DNA from: Rothia sp035916755 | GTDB taxonomy: Bacteria > Actinomycetota > Actinomycetes > Actinomycetales > Micrococcaceae | Assembly (NCBI RefSeq): GCF_035916755.1 | Contig: NZ_JAYWIX010000009.1 | Span: 12,664-76,663, forward strand | Reading direction: 5' to 3' | DNA length: 64,000 nucleotides | Shown: one piece after another, positions 1-8,230 of the stretch | Layout: every line of letters begins with the position of its first letter | Numbering within the stretch: position 1 is the stretch's first letter | The notes under the pieces: generated by a model | Databases searched by the model: none | What the model was told of the DNA's origin: nothing | What the model saw: only the letters and a program-made list of their open reading frames with translations | Program-made: the position numbers and the translations under genes

Positions 1-1156
1 TACCGAACAGCTCAATGAAGCCGCGGGCCATGGACTGATCGAAGGTGTCGCCTTCGTCGTAGGTGGCCAGGTTGAAGTCGTAGAGGGAGGTCTCTGACTT
101 ACGGCCGGTAACAACGGCGCGGCCACCGTGCAGATCCATGCGGATATCGCCATTGACCATCTTCTGGGTGTCGTTGATGAAGGCGTCCAGGGACTTCTTC
201 AGGGGTGAAAACCACTGGCCGTCGTAGACCAGTTCGGTCCAGCGCTGACCAACAATCTTCTTGAAGCGGGCCTGCTCGCGCTCGATGGTGACGTTTTCGA
301 GTTCCTTGTGGGCAGCCATGAGGGCCATTGCGCCAGGAGCCTCGTAGATTTCGCGGGACTTGATGCCGACTAGGCGGTCTTCGACGATGTCGATGCGGCC
401 GATACCCTGGGCACCTGCGCGGCGGTTCATAATCTCGATAGCTTCAAGCGGGGTGACAGCCTGGCCGTCGATGGCAACGGGGATGCCCTCCTTGAAGGAG
501 ATGACGACAGTATCGGGGGCGGGAGCGAAGGTGGGGTCGTCGGTGTAGTCGTAGACATCCTTGGTGGGGCCGTTCCAGATGTCTTCGAGGAAGCCGGTTT
601 CAACAGCACGGCCCCAGACGTTCTGGTCGATGGAGAAGGGGTTCTTCTTGGTGGTGACGATCGGCAGGTTGTTCTTTTCTGCGTAGTCGATGGCTTTCTC
701 GCGGGTCAGAGCCAGGTCACGCACGGGGGCGATGCACTTGAGATTGGGACCCAGGGTCTGGATGCCTACCTCGAAACGGACCTGGTCGTTGCCCTTACCT
801 GTGCAGCCGTGGGCTACGGTGGTGGCGCCGAACTGCTTGGCGGCAGCTACCAGGTGCTTGGTGATGACGGGGCGGGAAACAGCTGATACCAGGGGGTAGG
901 CATCCATGTAAAGGGCGTTGGCCTTGAGAGCGGGCATGCAGTACTCGTTGGCGAACTCATCGCGAGCATCTGCCACGTAGGCTTCTACAGCACCGCAGTC
1001 GAGAGCACGCTGGCGGATGGTCTCAAGGTCCTCGCCACCCTGCCCTACGTCAACGGCAACGGCAATAACTTCGGCGCCGGTAGCTTCGCCGATCCAGCCG
1101 ATGGCTACTGAGGTGTCAAGACCGCCTGAGTAGGCCAGGACGATGCGCTCTTTCAT
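1..1156 (-). CDS. argG: argininosuccinate synthase, partial (3' end outside window)
   Basis: Joins citrulline and aspartate using ATP to make argininosuccinate, the penultimate step of arginine synthesis, in the cytoplasm. The reverse strand reads from an ATG at 1154-1156 with the family N-terminus LAYSGGLDTS (PP-loop ATP site) at about residues 7-16, followed by AHGCTGKGNDQVRFE near residues 115-129. About 385 codons are present; the family is near 400, so only the C-terminal tip is missing. AAGGAG at 1161-1166 lies 4 nt before the ATG and fixes the start. The gene is separated from argC-argR by about 5.5 kb of unrelated genes and has its own ARG-box promoter. argH probably follows outside the window, which is inference. 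Confidence 0.97.
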   Translation of the reverse strand, partial: MKERIVLAYSGGLDTSVAIGWIGEATGAEVIAVAVDVGQGGEDLETIRQRALDCGAVEAYVADARDEFANEYCMPALKANALYMDAYPLVSAVSRPVITKHLVAAAKQFGATTVAHGCTGKGNDQVRFEVGIQTLGPNLKCIAPVRDLALTREKAIDYAEKNNLPIVTTKKNPFSIDQNVWGRAVETGFLEDIWNGPTKDVYDYTDDPTFAPAPDTVVISFKEGIPVAIDGQAVTPLEAIEIMNRRAGAQGIGRIDIVEDRLVGIKSREIYEAPGAMALMAAHKELENVTIEREQARFKKIVGQRWTELVYDGQWFSPLKKSLDAFINDTQKMVNGDIRMDLHGGRAVVTGRKSETSLYDFNLATYDEGDTFDQSMARGFIELFG

Positions 1157-1206
1157 GGTGCTCCTTGAGGTATTACGTTCAGGGGCGGGAGGTCCCCGCA
1201 GGTTCT

Positions 1207-1242
1207 ATAAATAATTATGCACACTCAGACATAATTATGCAA
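1207..1242 (-). promoter_or_regulatory. argG promoter overlapped by two ARG boxes
   Basis: On the minus strand, TTGCAT (1237-1242) and CATAAT (1214-1219) are 17 nt apart and fit -35 and -10 elements. Both lie inside two copies of TGCATAATTAT, spaced 20 nt. The same TGCATA motif occurs upstream of argF and argC in this window, so ArgR/arginine repression by blocking both promoter elements is the likely reading. The 5' leader would be about 50 nt. Confidence 0.72.
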
Positions 1243-1378
1243 AACGTATCGGTTAGTGATACGCGCTACTATCATCGCGCGGCTACCCCAAACCAGCAAG
1301 AGAAACGCGCACCCGAAAATGAAAAAACCTTAATGGAATACTCACAGAACTTTTAAAGATGGCTGACACACTAGAAAC

Positions 1379-1813
1379 ATGCTCAAGAAATACATCTTCG
1401 GAATCCTACTGCTTGCAGCTGTTGGAATGGTCGCCGCTCTCGCTCTACTCATGAGCTTTCGAGGCCAGCTCAGCTATGAGGTAGACCCCATCGTCCTTGA
1501 CCGCACCACCTCCCCCAGCTCGTCAGCGTCCGCCTCTGCTGGCCCCTCACCGTCGGCGACAAGCGAGAGCCCCAGCCCTGAGCCCACCACGGAGCAGGCA
1601 GCTGACCAGGCCACCCCGGCTGAAGAAGCCCCCGCGGTCGTGGAGCAGGCACCTGCCGAAGCCCCGGTCGTTGAACAAGCTCCGGCAGTTGTTGAAGCCC
1701 CCACCCCCGTCGTGGTCGAGCAGGTACCGGCACCTGTGGTTGTCGAGCCAGCACCCGCCCCCCGTCGTCGTGGAGCAGGCGCCCGCGCCTGCCCCGGCAC
1801 CGGAGGACGATGA
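1379..1813 (+). CDS. membrane-anchored Pro/Val/Glu-rich protein with acidic tail, apparently frameshifted
   Basis: Unrecognised. The N-terminus has one membrane segment (about residues 5-27), followed by a Ser/Pro stretch and repeats of the type VVEQAPA that would lie outside the membrane. In the long frame the protein ends at 1813 with an Arg/Gly-rich tail. Just after a run of six C (1758-1763) the neighbouring frame resumes the same repeat (VVVEQAPAPAPAPE) and then an Asp-rich tail ending at 1868. One C fewer would give a single protein of about 162 residues with that tail. The gene is the first of three with a sensor kinase and response regulator: the restored stop overlaps the kinase start (ATGACTAA, 1861-1868). 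It is plausibly an accessory or sensory partner. The shift may be a sequencing error, a real mutation or a switchable tract; the sequence cannot tell. Confidence 0.6.
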   Translation: MLKKYIFGILLLAAVGMVAALALLMSFRGQLSYEVDPIVLDRTTSPSSSASASAGPSPSATSESPSPEPTTEQAADQATPAEEAPAVVEQAPAEAPVVEQAPAVVEAPTPVVVEQVPAPVVVEPAPAPRRRGAGARACPGTGGR

Positions 1814-1832
1814 CGACGACGACTACGAGGTC

Positions 1833-1856
1833 GATGACGATGACGATGACGATGAC
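1833..1856 (+). repeat. (GATGAC)x4 hexanucleotide tandem repeat
   Basis: Four perfect GATGAC units encode the Asp-rich tail of the upstream gene in its restored frame. In the kinase frame they read as Met-Thr repeats, so each unit adds an in-frame ATG just before the preferred kinase start at 1861. Gain or loss of units would not break either frame. Confidence 0.9.
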
Positions 1857-1860
1857 AACG

Positions 1861-3444
1861 ATGACTAATCCCTTCAAAAAGCTCCGGTCCAAGCAGCGCT
1901 CACAGGAGCAGACCAGTGTGCAGAACCCGCGCACCGGGTCAGTGCGATTGCGCATCGTAGCCTGGATGGTTCTGGTCACGGCTTTTATCATCACCGGCCT
2001 GATCTTCACGGTGCGGGAGATTCTTATCAGTGAGGTGGGCGCCAACGCCGCAGCGAGCACCGAAAGCGAAATTTCAGAGTTCCGCACCTTCGCTGAACTC
2101 GGGGTAGACCCCACCACCGCTGCCCCCTTCGAAGACCTAGGCCAGATGCTCACAGTCTTTGTCTCCCGCCAGTTCACCGGCTATTCAGAGCAACTCATCG
2201 GTGTAACCAGCAACCAGGTCATTTTCATCGAAGAACAGCAAGACTACGCCGAAGAAACCGGCTACAGGCTCCCCCAGGACCAGAATCTACTGGCACTCAT
2301 CACAGGCTACGAACAGACGTCGGGGATTGAGCAGACCCCGGCCGGCCCGGTTCACTGGGGCAAGGTGGAGGTCAGCCTCAATACCGATGCCGGAACCCAA
2401 ACCGGGCACCTCGTTGTTGTGGAATACATCCAGCCTGAGCTCGATGCGGTACAGCACACCATTGTCACTATGATTTGGGTAGGGCTCGGTGGGCTGGCAG
2501 CTACCGTGCTCATCGCCTGGCTGGTTGCAGGCAGAATCACCAAACCGATTCGTAGCCTACGCACCGTAGCCCAAGCCATCAACGATAAAAACTTTTCAGG
2601 TCGAGTCGCCGTCAAGGGCGATGATGATGTAGCCGCTATGGGCTGCACCTTTAACCAGATGCTTGACAGATTGGAGGAGTCAGCCATGATTGAACGTCAG
2701 TTTATGGACGATGTCAGCCACGAGCTGCGCACCCCCATCACCATCGTGCGAGGTCACCTTGAGCTCATGGAGCGCACCGCGGAACAAGATCAGACCCTGC
2801 AGCTGGTTGACGACGAACTAGAGCGCATGGGGCGTATCGTCGCTGACCTGCTCACCCTGGCCAAGTCGGAGCGTCCGGACTTTGTCTCTCTCCACCCGGT
2901 CGATGTCGCAGATTTGATGATCACCCTTGATTCAAAGGTGCAGGCCTTCACCGACCACCGCTGGATGATTTCAGATATTGCCGAAGGTGAGGTTGATCTT
3001 GATGAACAACGCATCACCCAGGCTATGGTGCAGCTCTGTGCCAACGCGGCCCAGTACTCCCCCGAGGGAACCACCATTTCTATCGGCTCAGCTTTCGAGG
3101 GAACAGACCCACAGCGTGAACTCAAGTTCTGGGTACGCGACCAGGGCCCCGGCGTCAGCGCAGAAGACGCCGCAACCCTCTTCGAACGCTTCAAACGCAA
3201 CAACGCCAAGAACCCCGCCACCGCCAAAAAGCACTCGGTGGGAGCAGGGCTGGGGCTGGCCATCGTCCGCTCCATCGCAGAAGCCCACGAGGGTTCCGTA
3301 TGGATTGCCCAGCCCGACGACGGAATCGGGGCCATCTTCGGCATCACCCTGCCGGTCAACGCCCCCGCAGAGAGCGGCAAGGACGACACTGACGCCCTAG
3401 CAGACAGCGTCTCCAGCGTTCGCTACCCCAGCTGGACCAAATAA
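1861..3444 (+). CDS. two-component sensor histidine kinase
   Basis: Membrane sensor kinase of 527 residues, likely phosphorylating the regulator encoded next. Order seen: TM1 about 28-53; an extracytoplasmic domain of roughly 145 residues; TM2 about 201-223; HAMP; HisKA with DDVSHELRTP and the phospho-acceptor His287; then HATPase with an N box (LCANAAQYSP, 392-401), a G1 box (DQGPGV) and a G2 box (GAGLGLAI, 461-468). The start was placed at ATG 1861, where it overlaps the stop of the restored acidic-tail frame, suggesting translational coupling; in-frame ATGs in the GATGAC repeat are alternatives. The signal is unknown. The extracytoplasmic part is acidic, as is the tail of the upstream gene, which may hint at a cationic ligand; that is speculative. 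Confidence 0.92.
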   Translation: MTNPFKKLRSKQRSQEQTSVQNPRTGSVRLRIVAWMVLVTAFIITGLIFTVREILISEVGANAAASTESEISEFRTFAELGVDPTTAAPFEDLGQMLTVFVSRQFTGYSEQLIGVTSNQVIFIEEQQDYAEETGYRLPQDQNLLALITGYEQTSGIEQTPAGPVHWGKVEVSLNTDAGTQTGHLVVVEYIQPELDAVQHTIVTMIWVGLGGLAATVLIAWLVAGRITKPIRSLRTVAQAINDKNFSGRVAVKGDDDVAAMGCTFNQMLDRLEESAMIERQFMDDVSHELRTPITIVRGHLELMERTAEQDQTLQLVDDELERMGRIVADLLTLAKSERPDFVSLHPVDVADLMITLDSKVQAFTDHRWMISDIAEGEVDLDEQRITQAMVQLCANAAQYSPEGTTISIGSAFEGTDPQRELKFWVRDQGPGVSAEDAATLFERFKRNNAKNPATAKKHSVGAGLGLAIVRSIAEAHEGSVWIAQPDDGIGAIFGITLPVNAPAESGKDDTDALADSVSSVRYPSWTK

Positions 3445-3485
3445 AACTCTTAGACCCGACCGCACCATCAGAAAGAAGCCCCGCC

Positions 3486-4148
3486 ATGAGCCATATCCTG
3501 ATTGTTGAAGATGACCCGCGCATCTCGTCCTTTATCGTCAAGGGCCTGAAATCAGCCGGTTACACCTCAACCCTGATTGACGAAGGCCGCTCCGCCTACG
3601 CCCTGGCCAAGGTCAGCGACTTCGACCTCATCATCCTCGATGTGGGGCTTCCCGGTATGGACGGATTTACCATCATGAAGTCCCTGCGGGCTGAAGGCAT
3701 CACCACCCCCATCATCATGCTCACCGCCCGCGACTCCGTCTCAGACACCCTCGAAGGGCTTGAAAACGGCGCCAACGACTACATGACCAAGCCGTTCCAG
3801 TTCGCTGAGCTACTCGCACGCATCCGCCTGCGCCTGCTCGACACCAACCGCGAAGAAACCAACGCCTCGACCCTAGCCCACCGCAACCTTGAGCTCAACG
3901 TTCTGACCCGTCAGGTCACCGTCAACGGCACTATCGCTGAACTCACTAGCCGTGAATTCGCTCTGCTCGAGACCTTCATAAGGCACAAGAACCAGGTGCT
4001 CTCGCGCGAGCAGCTTCTAGGTCAAGTCTGGGGCATGGACTTTGCCCCCAACTCAAACATCGTCGACGTCTACATTCGCGCACTCCGCAAAAAAATTGGT
4101 GATGACTACATCGCCACCGTCCGAGGGACAGGCTACCGATTCGTTTGA
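3486..4148 (+). CDS. OmpR/PhoB-family response regulator
   Basis: DNA-binding regulator of 220 residues, the usual length for the family. The receiver domain carries acidic residues Asp9-Asp10, phospho-acceptor Asp52 in LIILDVGLPG, Thr80 and Lys102 (MTKPF). The C-terminal winged helix follows, with ELTSREFALLE and the terminal motif VRGTGYRF. It lies 41 nt after the kinase stop on the same strand, so it is the kinase's cognate partner. The target genes are unknown; autoregulation and control of the upstream acidic-tail gene are reasonable guesses. The last 47 nt overlap the start of a predicted small membrane protein in another frame. Confidence 0.94.
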   Translation: MSHILIVEDDPRISSFIVKGLKSAGYTSTLIDEGRSAYALAKVSDFDLIILDVGLPGMDGFTIMKSLRAEGITTPIIMLTARDSVSDTLEGLENGANDYMTKPFQFAELLARIRLRLLDTNREETNASTLAHRNLELNVLTRQVTVNGTIAELTSREFALLETFIRHKNQVLSREQLLGQVWGMDFAPNSNIVDVYIRALRKKIGDDYIATVRGTGYRFV

Positions 4149-4437
4149 AACTTCTCTACTCATCCACCAATGCACTGCCCACGAACCGGCAGTCACCACT
4201 GCTCCCCTCGCCATCGTCAAGCCCAGCTTCATCACCGGCAAGCTACTGGTCTCTTTCTTCGTTGCTGTACTGCTCATCGGTGCTACTTCTATCACCGGGA
4301 TGACATCCGCCGAGCTGTCTCTCGAAGGCGCTTTAACCCTTGTCATCTTTATTCTTGCTATCTGGGCCTGGGTTTGTCGCTGGGGTTGTTATTCATGGCT
4401 AGGGCAGCCTAAGGCCGCGGTAGAGGCTCTCCCCTAG
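4102..4437 (+). CDS. small membrane protein, function unknown
   Basis: Unrecognised 111-residue protein with two hydrophobic segments (LLVSFFVAVLLIGATSI and LTLVIFILAIWAWVC). Outside the overlap, nearly all codons end in C or G, as in neighbouring real genes, which is why I accept it. The start is uncertain: ATG 4102 lies inside the end of the response-regulator gene, there is no ATG, GTG or TTG between 4149 and the first membrane segment, and no clear ribosome binding site is visible; ATG 4042 is another option. The stop overlaps the stop of the convergent acyl-CoA synthetase by 4 nt. It could be co-transcribed with the two-component genes. Confidence 0.45.
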   Translation: MTTSPPSEGQATDSFETSLLIHQCTAHEPAVTTAPLAIVKPSFITGKLLVSFFVAVLLIGATSITGMTSAELSLEGALTLVIFILAIWAWVCRWGCYSWLGQPKAAVEALP

Positions 4438-6008
4438 GCTTTCTGGGTGAGGGCCTCTGCCAGTACCCGCTTCAAGATTTTGCCGGTGGGCCCCAGCGGT
4501 AGCTCCTCTTTGAAAACATAGCGACGCGGGTACTTGTAGGCGGCAAGTTCAGCGCGGGCTAGGTTGTCGAGAGCAGCTTCAAGGTCGCTAGTCTGCTCAG
4601 GGGTCAGTTCTTCTCTGGGGACAATAACGGCTACGACCTCTTCTCCCACCGTTTCTGAGAGCTGGCCGACAACCGCCGCTAAACGCACCTGCGGGTGGGT
4701 GTAAAGAACGTCCTCAATTTCCCGCGGGTAGACGCTGTTGCCGTTGCGCAAAATCATATCTTTGAGGCGGTCAACAATAAAGATATTGCCCTGATCATCA
4801 AGGTAGGCAACGTCTCCGGTGGCAAACCAGCGCCCCGACATCACGGCCTCTGTAGCCTGGGCGTTGTTCCAATAACCGGCCATCACGTTGGGGCCAGCCA
4901 CCCACAGTTCACCCGGCTCACCGGCAGCACGTTTCTGCCCTTGACGGTCAACGACCTTCACATCAACCCCGGGTAAAGCCCGCCCTACCGACCCCATCAC
5001 CAGGCCGTATTCTGCCCGGTTGAAAGAGACAACAGGGGCTGTTTCACTCAGCCCGTAGCCCTCGTAGATGGGGAAGGCCGCTAACTGCTCGATCTCCGCG
5101 TGCACCGAGGCGGGCAGGGCTGCGCCGCCTGAAATACCAAAGCGGACGCGCCCCTGCAATCGGTGCGCCAGGGCGGGGTCGGTGCCCAGGTAGCTGGCTA
5201 GGGCGCTGTACATGGTGGGAACTGCGGCAAAGACGGTGACCCCCGCAGCGGCGCAGAGCTGGGCTGCACCGCCCGGGGTAAAGCGAGGGAGTAGGGCTAT
5301 AGCAGCACCGGCAGCCAGAACGGCGTTCATCGAAACGGTCTGGCCAAAAGCGTGGAAAAGAGGCAGTCCACCGAAGATCACGTCGTCCGCTGTAAAACCA
5401 AAAACATCTACACAGGTCAGGGCGTTAGACAGCATATTGGCGTGGGTGAGGATTGCCCCCTTGGGGGCCCCGGTGGTTCCAGAAGTATAGAGAATAACGG
5501 CAGGCTCGTCGGTCGCAACCGATTGGGGTTCCCAGGCCTGCGGTGCGGGAGCGTCCGCGCCAAACGTGGTCTCGGGTGAAAGCACCTCAAGCGCTACGTA
5601 CTCCCCCACCTCATCACGAATCTGGTCCAGCTCCTGACCCACCCGGGTACCGGCGGCTGCAATCAGGAGCCGGGCACCGGCATCCTGCACCTGATAAGCA
5701 GCTTCGCGGGCTGAGAGCAGCGGATGCATGGGCACCACCACAGCCCCCAGGGACAGAGCACCGTAGTAGAGGCCCACCATCGCAGGCACATTGGGTAGGG
5801 CCAAGGCCACCCGGTCACCGGCTACCACTCCGCGCTCATGCAACCAGCTACGCAAGCTGCCCGTATATTGTGCCAACTGTCGATAGCTCATGGACCCACC
5901 GGCCCAGGTCAGAGCAGTGCGGTCTTCAGCCGCGCGGGCCTGTAGCAGAGCCGCAATATTGTTCTGGGGTGAGGAATCGGGTGTCTGCTGAGCGTCTTTG
6001 GTATTCAC
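4434..6008 (-). CDS. AMP-dependent acyl-CoA synthetase/ligase
   Basis: Adenylate-forming enzyme of 524 residues that activates a carboxylic acid, probably a fatty acid, with ATP and CoA. Motifs in order: the phosphate-binding loop YTSGTTGAPKGA (about 174-185), GYGLSETAPV, the hinge and adenylate motif TGDVAYLDDQGN with VDRLKDMI, and the catalytic lysine in LGPTGKILKR near the C-terminus. GTG start at 6006-6008 with AAGGAAAGG upstream. It is a single gene, convergent with the two-component block and divergent from the ankyrin gene. Chain length and acid specificity cannot be read from the sequence. Long-chain fatty-acid CoA ligase (FadD-like) is most likely; a specialised aryl or short-chain ligase is possible. 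Confidence 0.9.
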   Translation of the reverse strand: MNTKDAQQTPDSSPQNNIAALLQARAAEDRTALTWAGGSMSYRQLAQYTGSLRSWLHERGVVAGDRVALALPNVPAMVGLYYGALSLGAVVVPMHPLLSAREAAYQVQDAGARLLIAAAGTRVGQELDQIRDEVGEYVALEVLSPETTFGADAPAPQAWEPQSVATDEPAVILYTSGTTGAPKGAILTHANMLSNALTCVDVFGFTADDVIFGGLPLFHAFGQTVSMNAVLAAGAAIALLPRFTPGGAAQLCAAAGVTVFAAVPTMYSALASYLGTDPALAHRLQGRVRFGISGGAALPASVHAEIEQLAAFPIYEGYGLSETAPVVSFNRAEYGLVMGSVGRALPGVDVKVVDRQGQKRAAGEPGELWVAGPNVMAGYWNNAQATEAVMSGRWFATGDVAYLDDQGNIFIVDRLKDMILRNGNSVYPREIEDVLYTHPQVRLAAVVGQLSETVGEEVVAVIVPREELTPEQTSDLEAALDNLARAELAAYKYPRRYVFKEELPLGPTGKILKRVLAEALTQKA

Positions 6009-6165
6009 AGGGAGCCTTTCCTTAGGGGCCTAACCGGCTTTGCCCATTCTTTCATACAGGCCTGTCTAAAGCTTCTGAACGAAAGTTCTAAATAAGATTG
6101 GCGTGAGCTGTAGGGTGGTCTAGACAGGGTTGCTAAAGGGGCTTGCTTTCTGAGAAAGTGAAAGT

Positions 6166-6573
6166 ATGACAGACGCGAATCATAGCCTGACGGAGCAAGA
6201 TATCGACTTCCTCAACTCGGTTTTCGACCTGGCCCGGGACAACAAGCCGGTAGCCCTCAAATCTCTGTTTGACCAGGGCGTCCCCGTTGACCTGACCAAC
6301 GCCAAAGGCGATACTCTGCTCATCCTAGCTGCCTACCACGAACACCCTGAGCTGGTTCAGCTGCTCATCAATGAGGGTGCCGATCTTGACCGCCTGAACG
6401 AGCGGGGCCAGACCGCCCTGGTATGCGCTACCTTCCGTAACAATCTACCCATCGCCCGCATGCTGCTCGATGCCGGTGCCGATGAGACTCTGGGATCGCA
6501 GACTCCCGCCGACGTTGCTGACTTCTTCGACCTTGACGAGATGAAGAAGCTTTTCGAGGGGGTAATAGGTTAG
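6166..6573 (+). CDS. ankyrin-repeat protein
   Basis: A 135-residue cytoplasmic protein made almost wholly of ankyrin repeats. Consensus pieces are visible: KGDTLLILAAYHEHPELVQL, then INEGADLDRLNERGQTALVC, then IARMLLDAGADETL, giving about three repeats. There is no signal peptide or membrane segment. Such small ankyrin proteins occur widely in Actinobacteria and act by binding another protein; the partner is not evident here. GAGAAAG lies upstream of the ATG. The gene stands alone, followed by a strong terminator shared with the convergent argR. Confidence 0.85.
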   Translation: MTDANHSLTEQDIDFLNSVFDLARDNKPVALKSLFDQGVPVDLTNAKGDTLLILAAYHEHPELVQLLINEGADLDRLNERGQTALVCATFRNNLPIARMLLDAGADETLGSQTPADVADFFDLDEMKKLFEGVIG

Positions 6574-6613
6574 ACCGGCTGCACTGCCGGGCCCCACCTG
6601 TCCCTATTGTTCA

Positions 6614-6643
6614 GCCCCGGTCTTCGACGATAAAGACCGGGGC
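6614..6643. terminator. bidirectional terminator between ankyrin gene and argR
   Basis: An 11-bp perfect stem (GCCCCGGTCTT with AAGACCGGGGC) and an 8-nt loop, followed by a short T-rich stretch on the plus side. It sits between two convergent genes and probably serves both. Confidence 0.85.
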
Positions 6644-6674
6644 TTATTCACGCTGTCTGGCTGCGGGTAAAGAC

Positions 6675-7154
6675 CTAGGCCGCCCACTCCAAGAAAAGGC
6701 CAGCAACCTTTTCACCGCCATTGGGGTCGCGAGTAATGACCATGACGGTGTCGTCACCCGCGATGGATCCCAGCAGGGGTTCTAGCCCGGCCTGGTCAAT
6801 AGCTGAGGCCAGGAACTGGGCTGCTCCCGGCGGGGTACGCAGGATGACCAGGTTAGCTGAGGCTTCGGCGGTCACGAGCAGTTCTTTGAAGAGGGAGACC
6901 AAGCGAGCGTCGGGGCCTTCCTGGCTGCTACGACGGACGGGGTGGTTGGGCACGGCGTAAATCAGTCCCGATTTTTCGTCGCGAACGCGCTCGGCACCGA
7001 TTTCCACAAGGTCGCGGGAGAGGGTCGCCTGGGTGACTTTGAGCCCGTCGTCGGTGAGCAGCTGGGCTAGTTCGGCCTGCGAGCGCACGCGGTGGGTTTG
7101 GAGCACCTCGATGATGCGGGCTTGCCGCGCGGTTTTGGTGGAGGGAATCGCCAT
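6675..7154 (-). CDS. argR: arginine repressor ArgR
   Basis: Transcriptional regulator of 159 residues that represses arginine synthesis when arginine is bound. The N-terminal winged helix (about 8-75) contains TQATLSRDLVEIGAERV. The C-terminal oligomerisation and arginine-binding half contains RTPPGAAQFLASAID and GSIAGDDTVMV, where the GDDT stretch is the family's ligand loop. Last gene of the argCJBDFR run, 25 nt after argF. Its likely sites are the TGCATA-type boxes upstream of argC, argF and argG. If argF's promoter also drives argR, the repressor controls its own synthesis. Confidence 0.96.
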   Translation of the reverse strand: MAIPSTKTARQARIIEVLQTHRVRSQAELAQLLTDDGLKVTQATLSRDLVEIGAERVRDEKSGLIYAVPNHPVRRSSQEGPDARLVSLFKELLVTAEASANLVILRTPPGAAQFLASAIDQAGLEPLLGSIAGDDTVMVITRDPNGGEKVAGLFLEWAA

Positions 7155-7179
7155 TGTTTCTTCTCTTTTTCTGGTCGGT

Positions 7180-8136
7180 TTAGCTAAGAGCGGTGCGGAC
7201 GTCGGTGGATAGGTTGGACTCGGCGAGCAGGAAGGCCATGAGGGCTTTTTGGGCGTGGAGGCGGTTTTCTGCTTCGTCGAAGACGACGGAGGTGGGCCCG
7301 TCGATGACGTCGGCGGTGACTTCGTAGCCGCGGTAGGCGGGAAGGCAGTGGAGGAAGATAGCGTTGGAATCAGCCTTGTTCATAGCGTCGGTATTGACGG
7401 TGTAGGGCTTGAAGACCTGGGCGCGGGCTTCTTTTTCATCCTCTCGGCCCATAGAGACCCAGGTGTCGGTGATGACGACGTCGGCGCTAGCCAGGGCCTG
7501 GTCGGGGTCGGTGGTGACCAGGATTGAGCCGCCGGTTTCGGCTGCTCGTTGCTGGGCTTCTGCGACGACGGATTCAGCGGGAAGGTAACCCTCGGGGCCC
7601 GCGATACGAACGTGCATGCCTGCGGTGGCGCCACCGAGCAGGTAGGAGTTAGCCATGTTGTTGGCGGCATCTCCCAGGTAAACCATGGTGAGTCCGGCCA
7701 GCTTGCCCTTGTGCTCGCGGATGGTGAGCAGGTCGGCGAGGATCTGGCAGGGGTGGTAGTCGTCGGAGAGGGCGTTGATGACGGGCACGCGGGAGTGCTC
7801 AGCCATTTCTTCGAGACCCGCCTGGGCGTAGGTGCGCCAGACGATGATGGAGACCATGCGAGAGATGACCTTGGCGGTATCTGAGATGGTTTCCTTGTGG
7901 CCAAGCTGAGCTTCGCCGGGGTTAACAATCAGGGGGTTGCCGCCGAGTTCTGCGATGCCGGCGTGGAAGGAGAAACGGGTGCGGGTGGAGGTCTTGTCGA
8001 AGATGACGGCAGCGGTCTGGGGCCCGGATAGGGGCTTGTAGCCGTAGCGGTCAGCCTTCATGGAGGCAGCCAGATCGAGCACCTGCGCCTGCTCGGCGGG
8101 GGTGAGGTCGGTGTCTTTAAGGAAGTGGCGGACCAC
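7180..8136 (-). CDS. argF: ornithine carbamoyltransferase
   Basis: Makes citrulline from ornithine and carbamoyl phosphate; 318 residues. The carbamoyl-phosphate loop STRTR is at 50-54, HPCQ follows near 128, the ornithine-binding motif DTWVSMG is at 224-230 and HCLP is at 263-266. GTG start at 8134-8136, preceded by AGGAG with good spacing. A 94-nt gap separates it from argD and contains a TATAAT box with ARG boxes, so argF-argR likely has its own promoter besides readthrough from argC. Confidence 0.97.
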   Translation of the reverse strand: MVRHFLKDTDLTPAEQAQVLDLAASMKADRYGYKPLSGPQTAAVIFDKTSTRTRFSFHAGIAELGGNPLIVNPGEAQLGHKETISDTAKVISRMVSIIVWRTYAQAGLEEMAEHSRVPVINALSDDYHPCQILADLLTIREHKGKLAGLTMVYLGDAANNMANSYLLGGATAGMHVRIAGPEGYLPAESVVAEAQQRAAETGGSILVTTDPDQALASADVVITDTWVSMGREDEKEARAQVFKPYTVNTDAMNKADSNAIFLHCLPAYRGYEVTADVIDGPTSVVFDEAENRLHAQKALMAFLLAESNLSTDVRTALS

Positions 8137-8184
8137 GGTTTTCTCCTAGTGTGGGCAGGGGCAGGTGCGGGGCCTACCCTTCCC

Positions 8185-8227
8185 ATTATATGCACAGATT
8201 TTTGATATTTATGCAGGGTATGAATAT
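8185..8227 (-). promoter_or_regulatory. argF promoter with ARG boxes
   Basis: Minus strand: a perfect TATAAT (8185-8190) sits within TGCATATAAT; a second TGCATAAATAT (8205-8215) lies 21 nt upstream, and ATATTCAT (8220-8227) lies just beyond. The -35 element is poor (CTGCAT or CATAAA, depending on spacing). The spacing of the TGCA cores matches the argG and argC sites, so ArgR binding is the probable role. Confidence 0.65.
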
Positions 8228-8230
8228 GGC

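Noticed and set aside
1165..1356. 63-codon frame in the argG upstream region
   Set aside because: Covers the ARG boxes and promoter; composition is not that of a coding region.
1833..1856. GATGAC repeats as a CRISPR array
   Set aside because: Six-base units without spacers and within coding sequence. No CRISPR array was found anywhere.
1470..2177. 235-codon minus-strand frame opposite the acidic-tail and kinase genes
   Set aside because: Low-complexity Arg/Val frame created by the GAC/GTC repeats; the plus strand has better genes.
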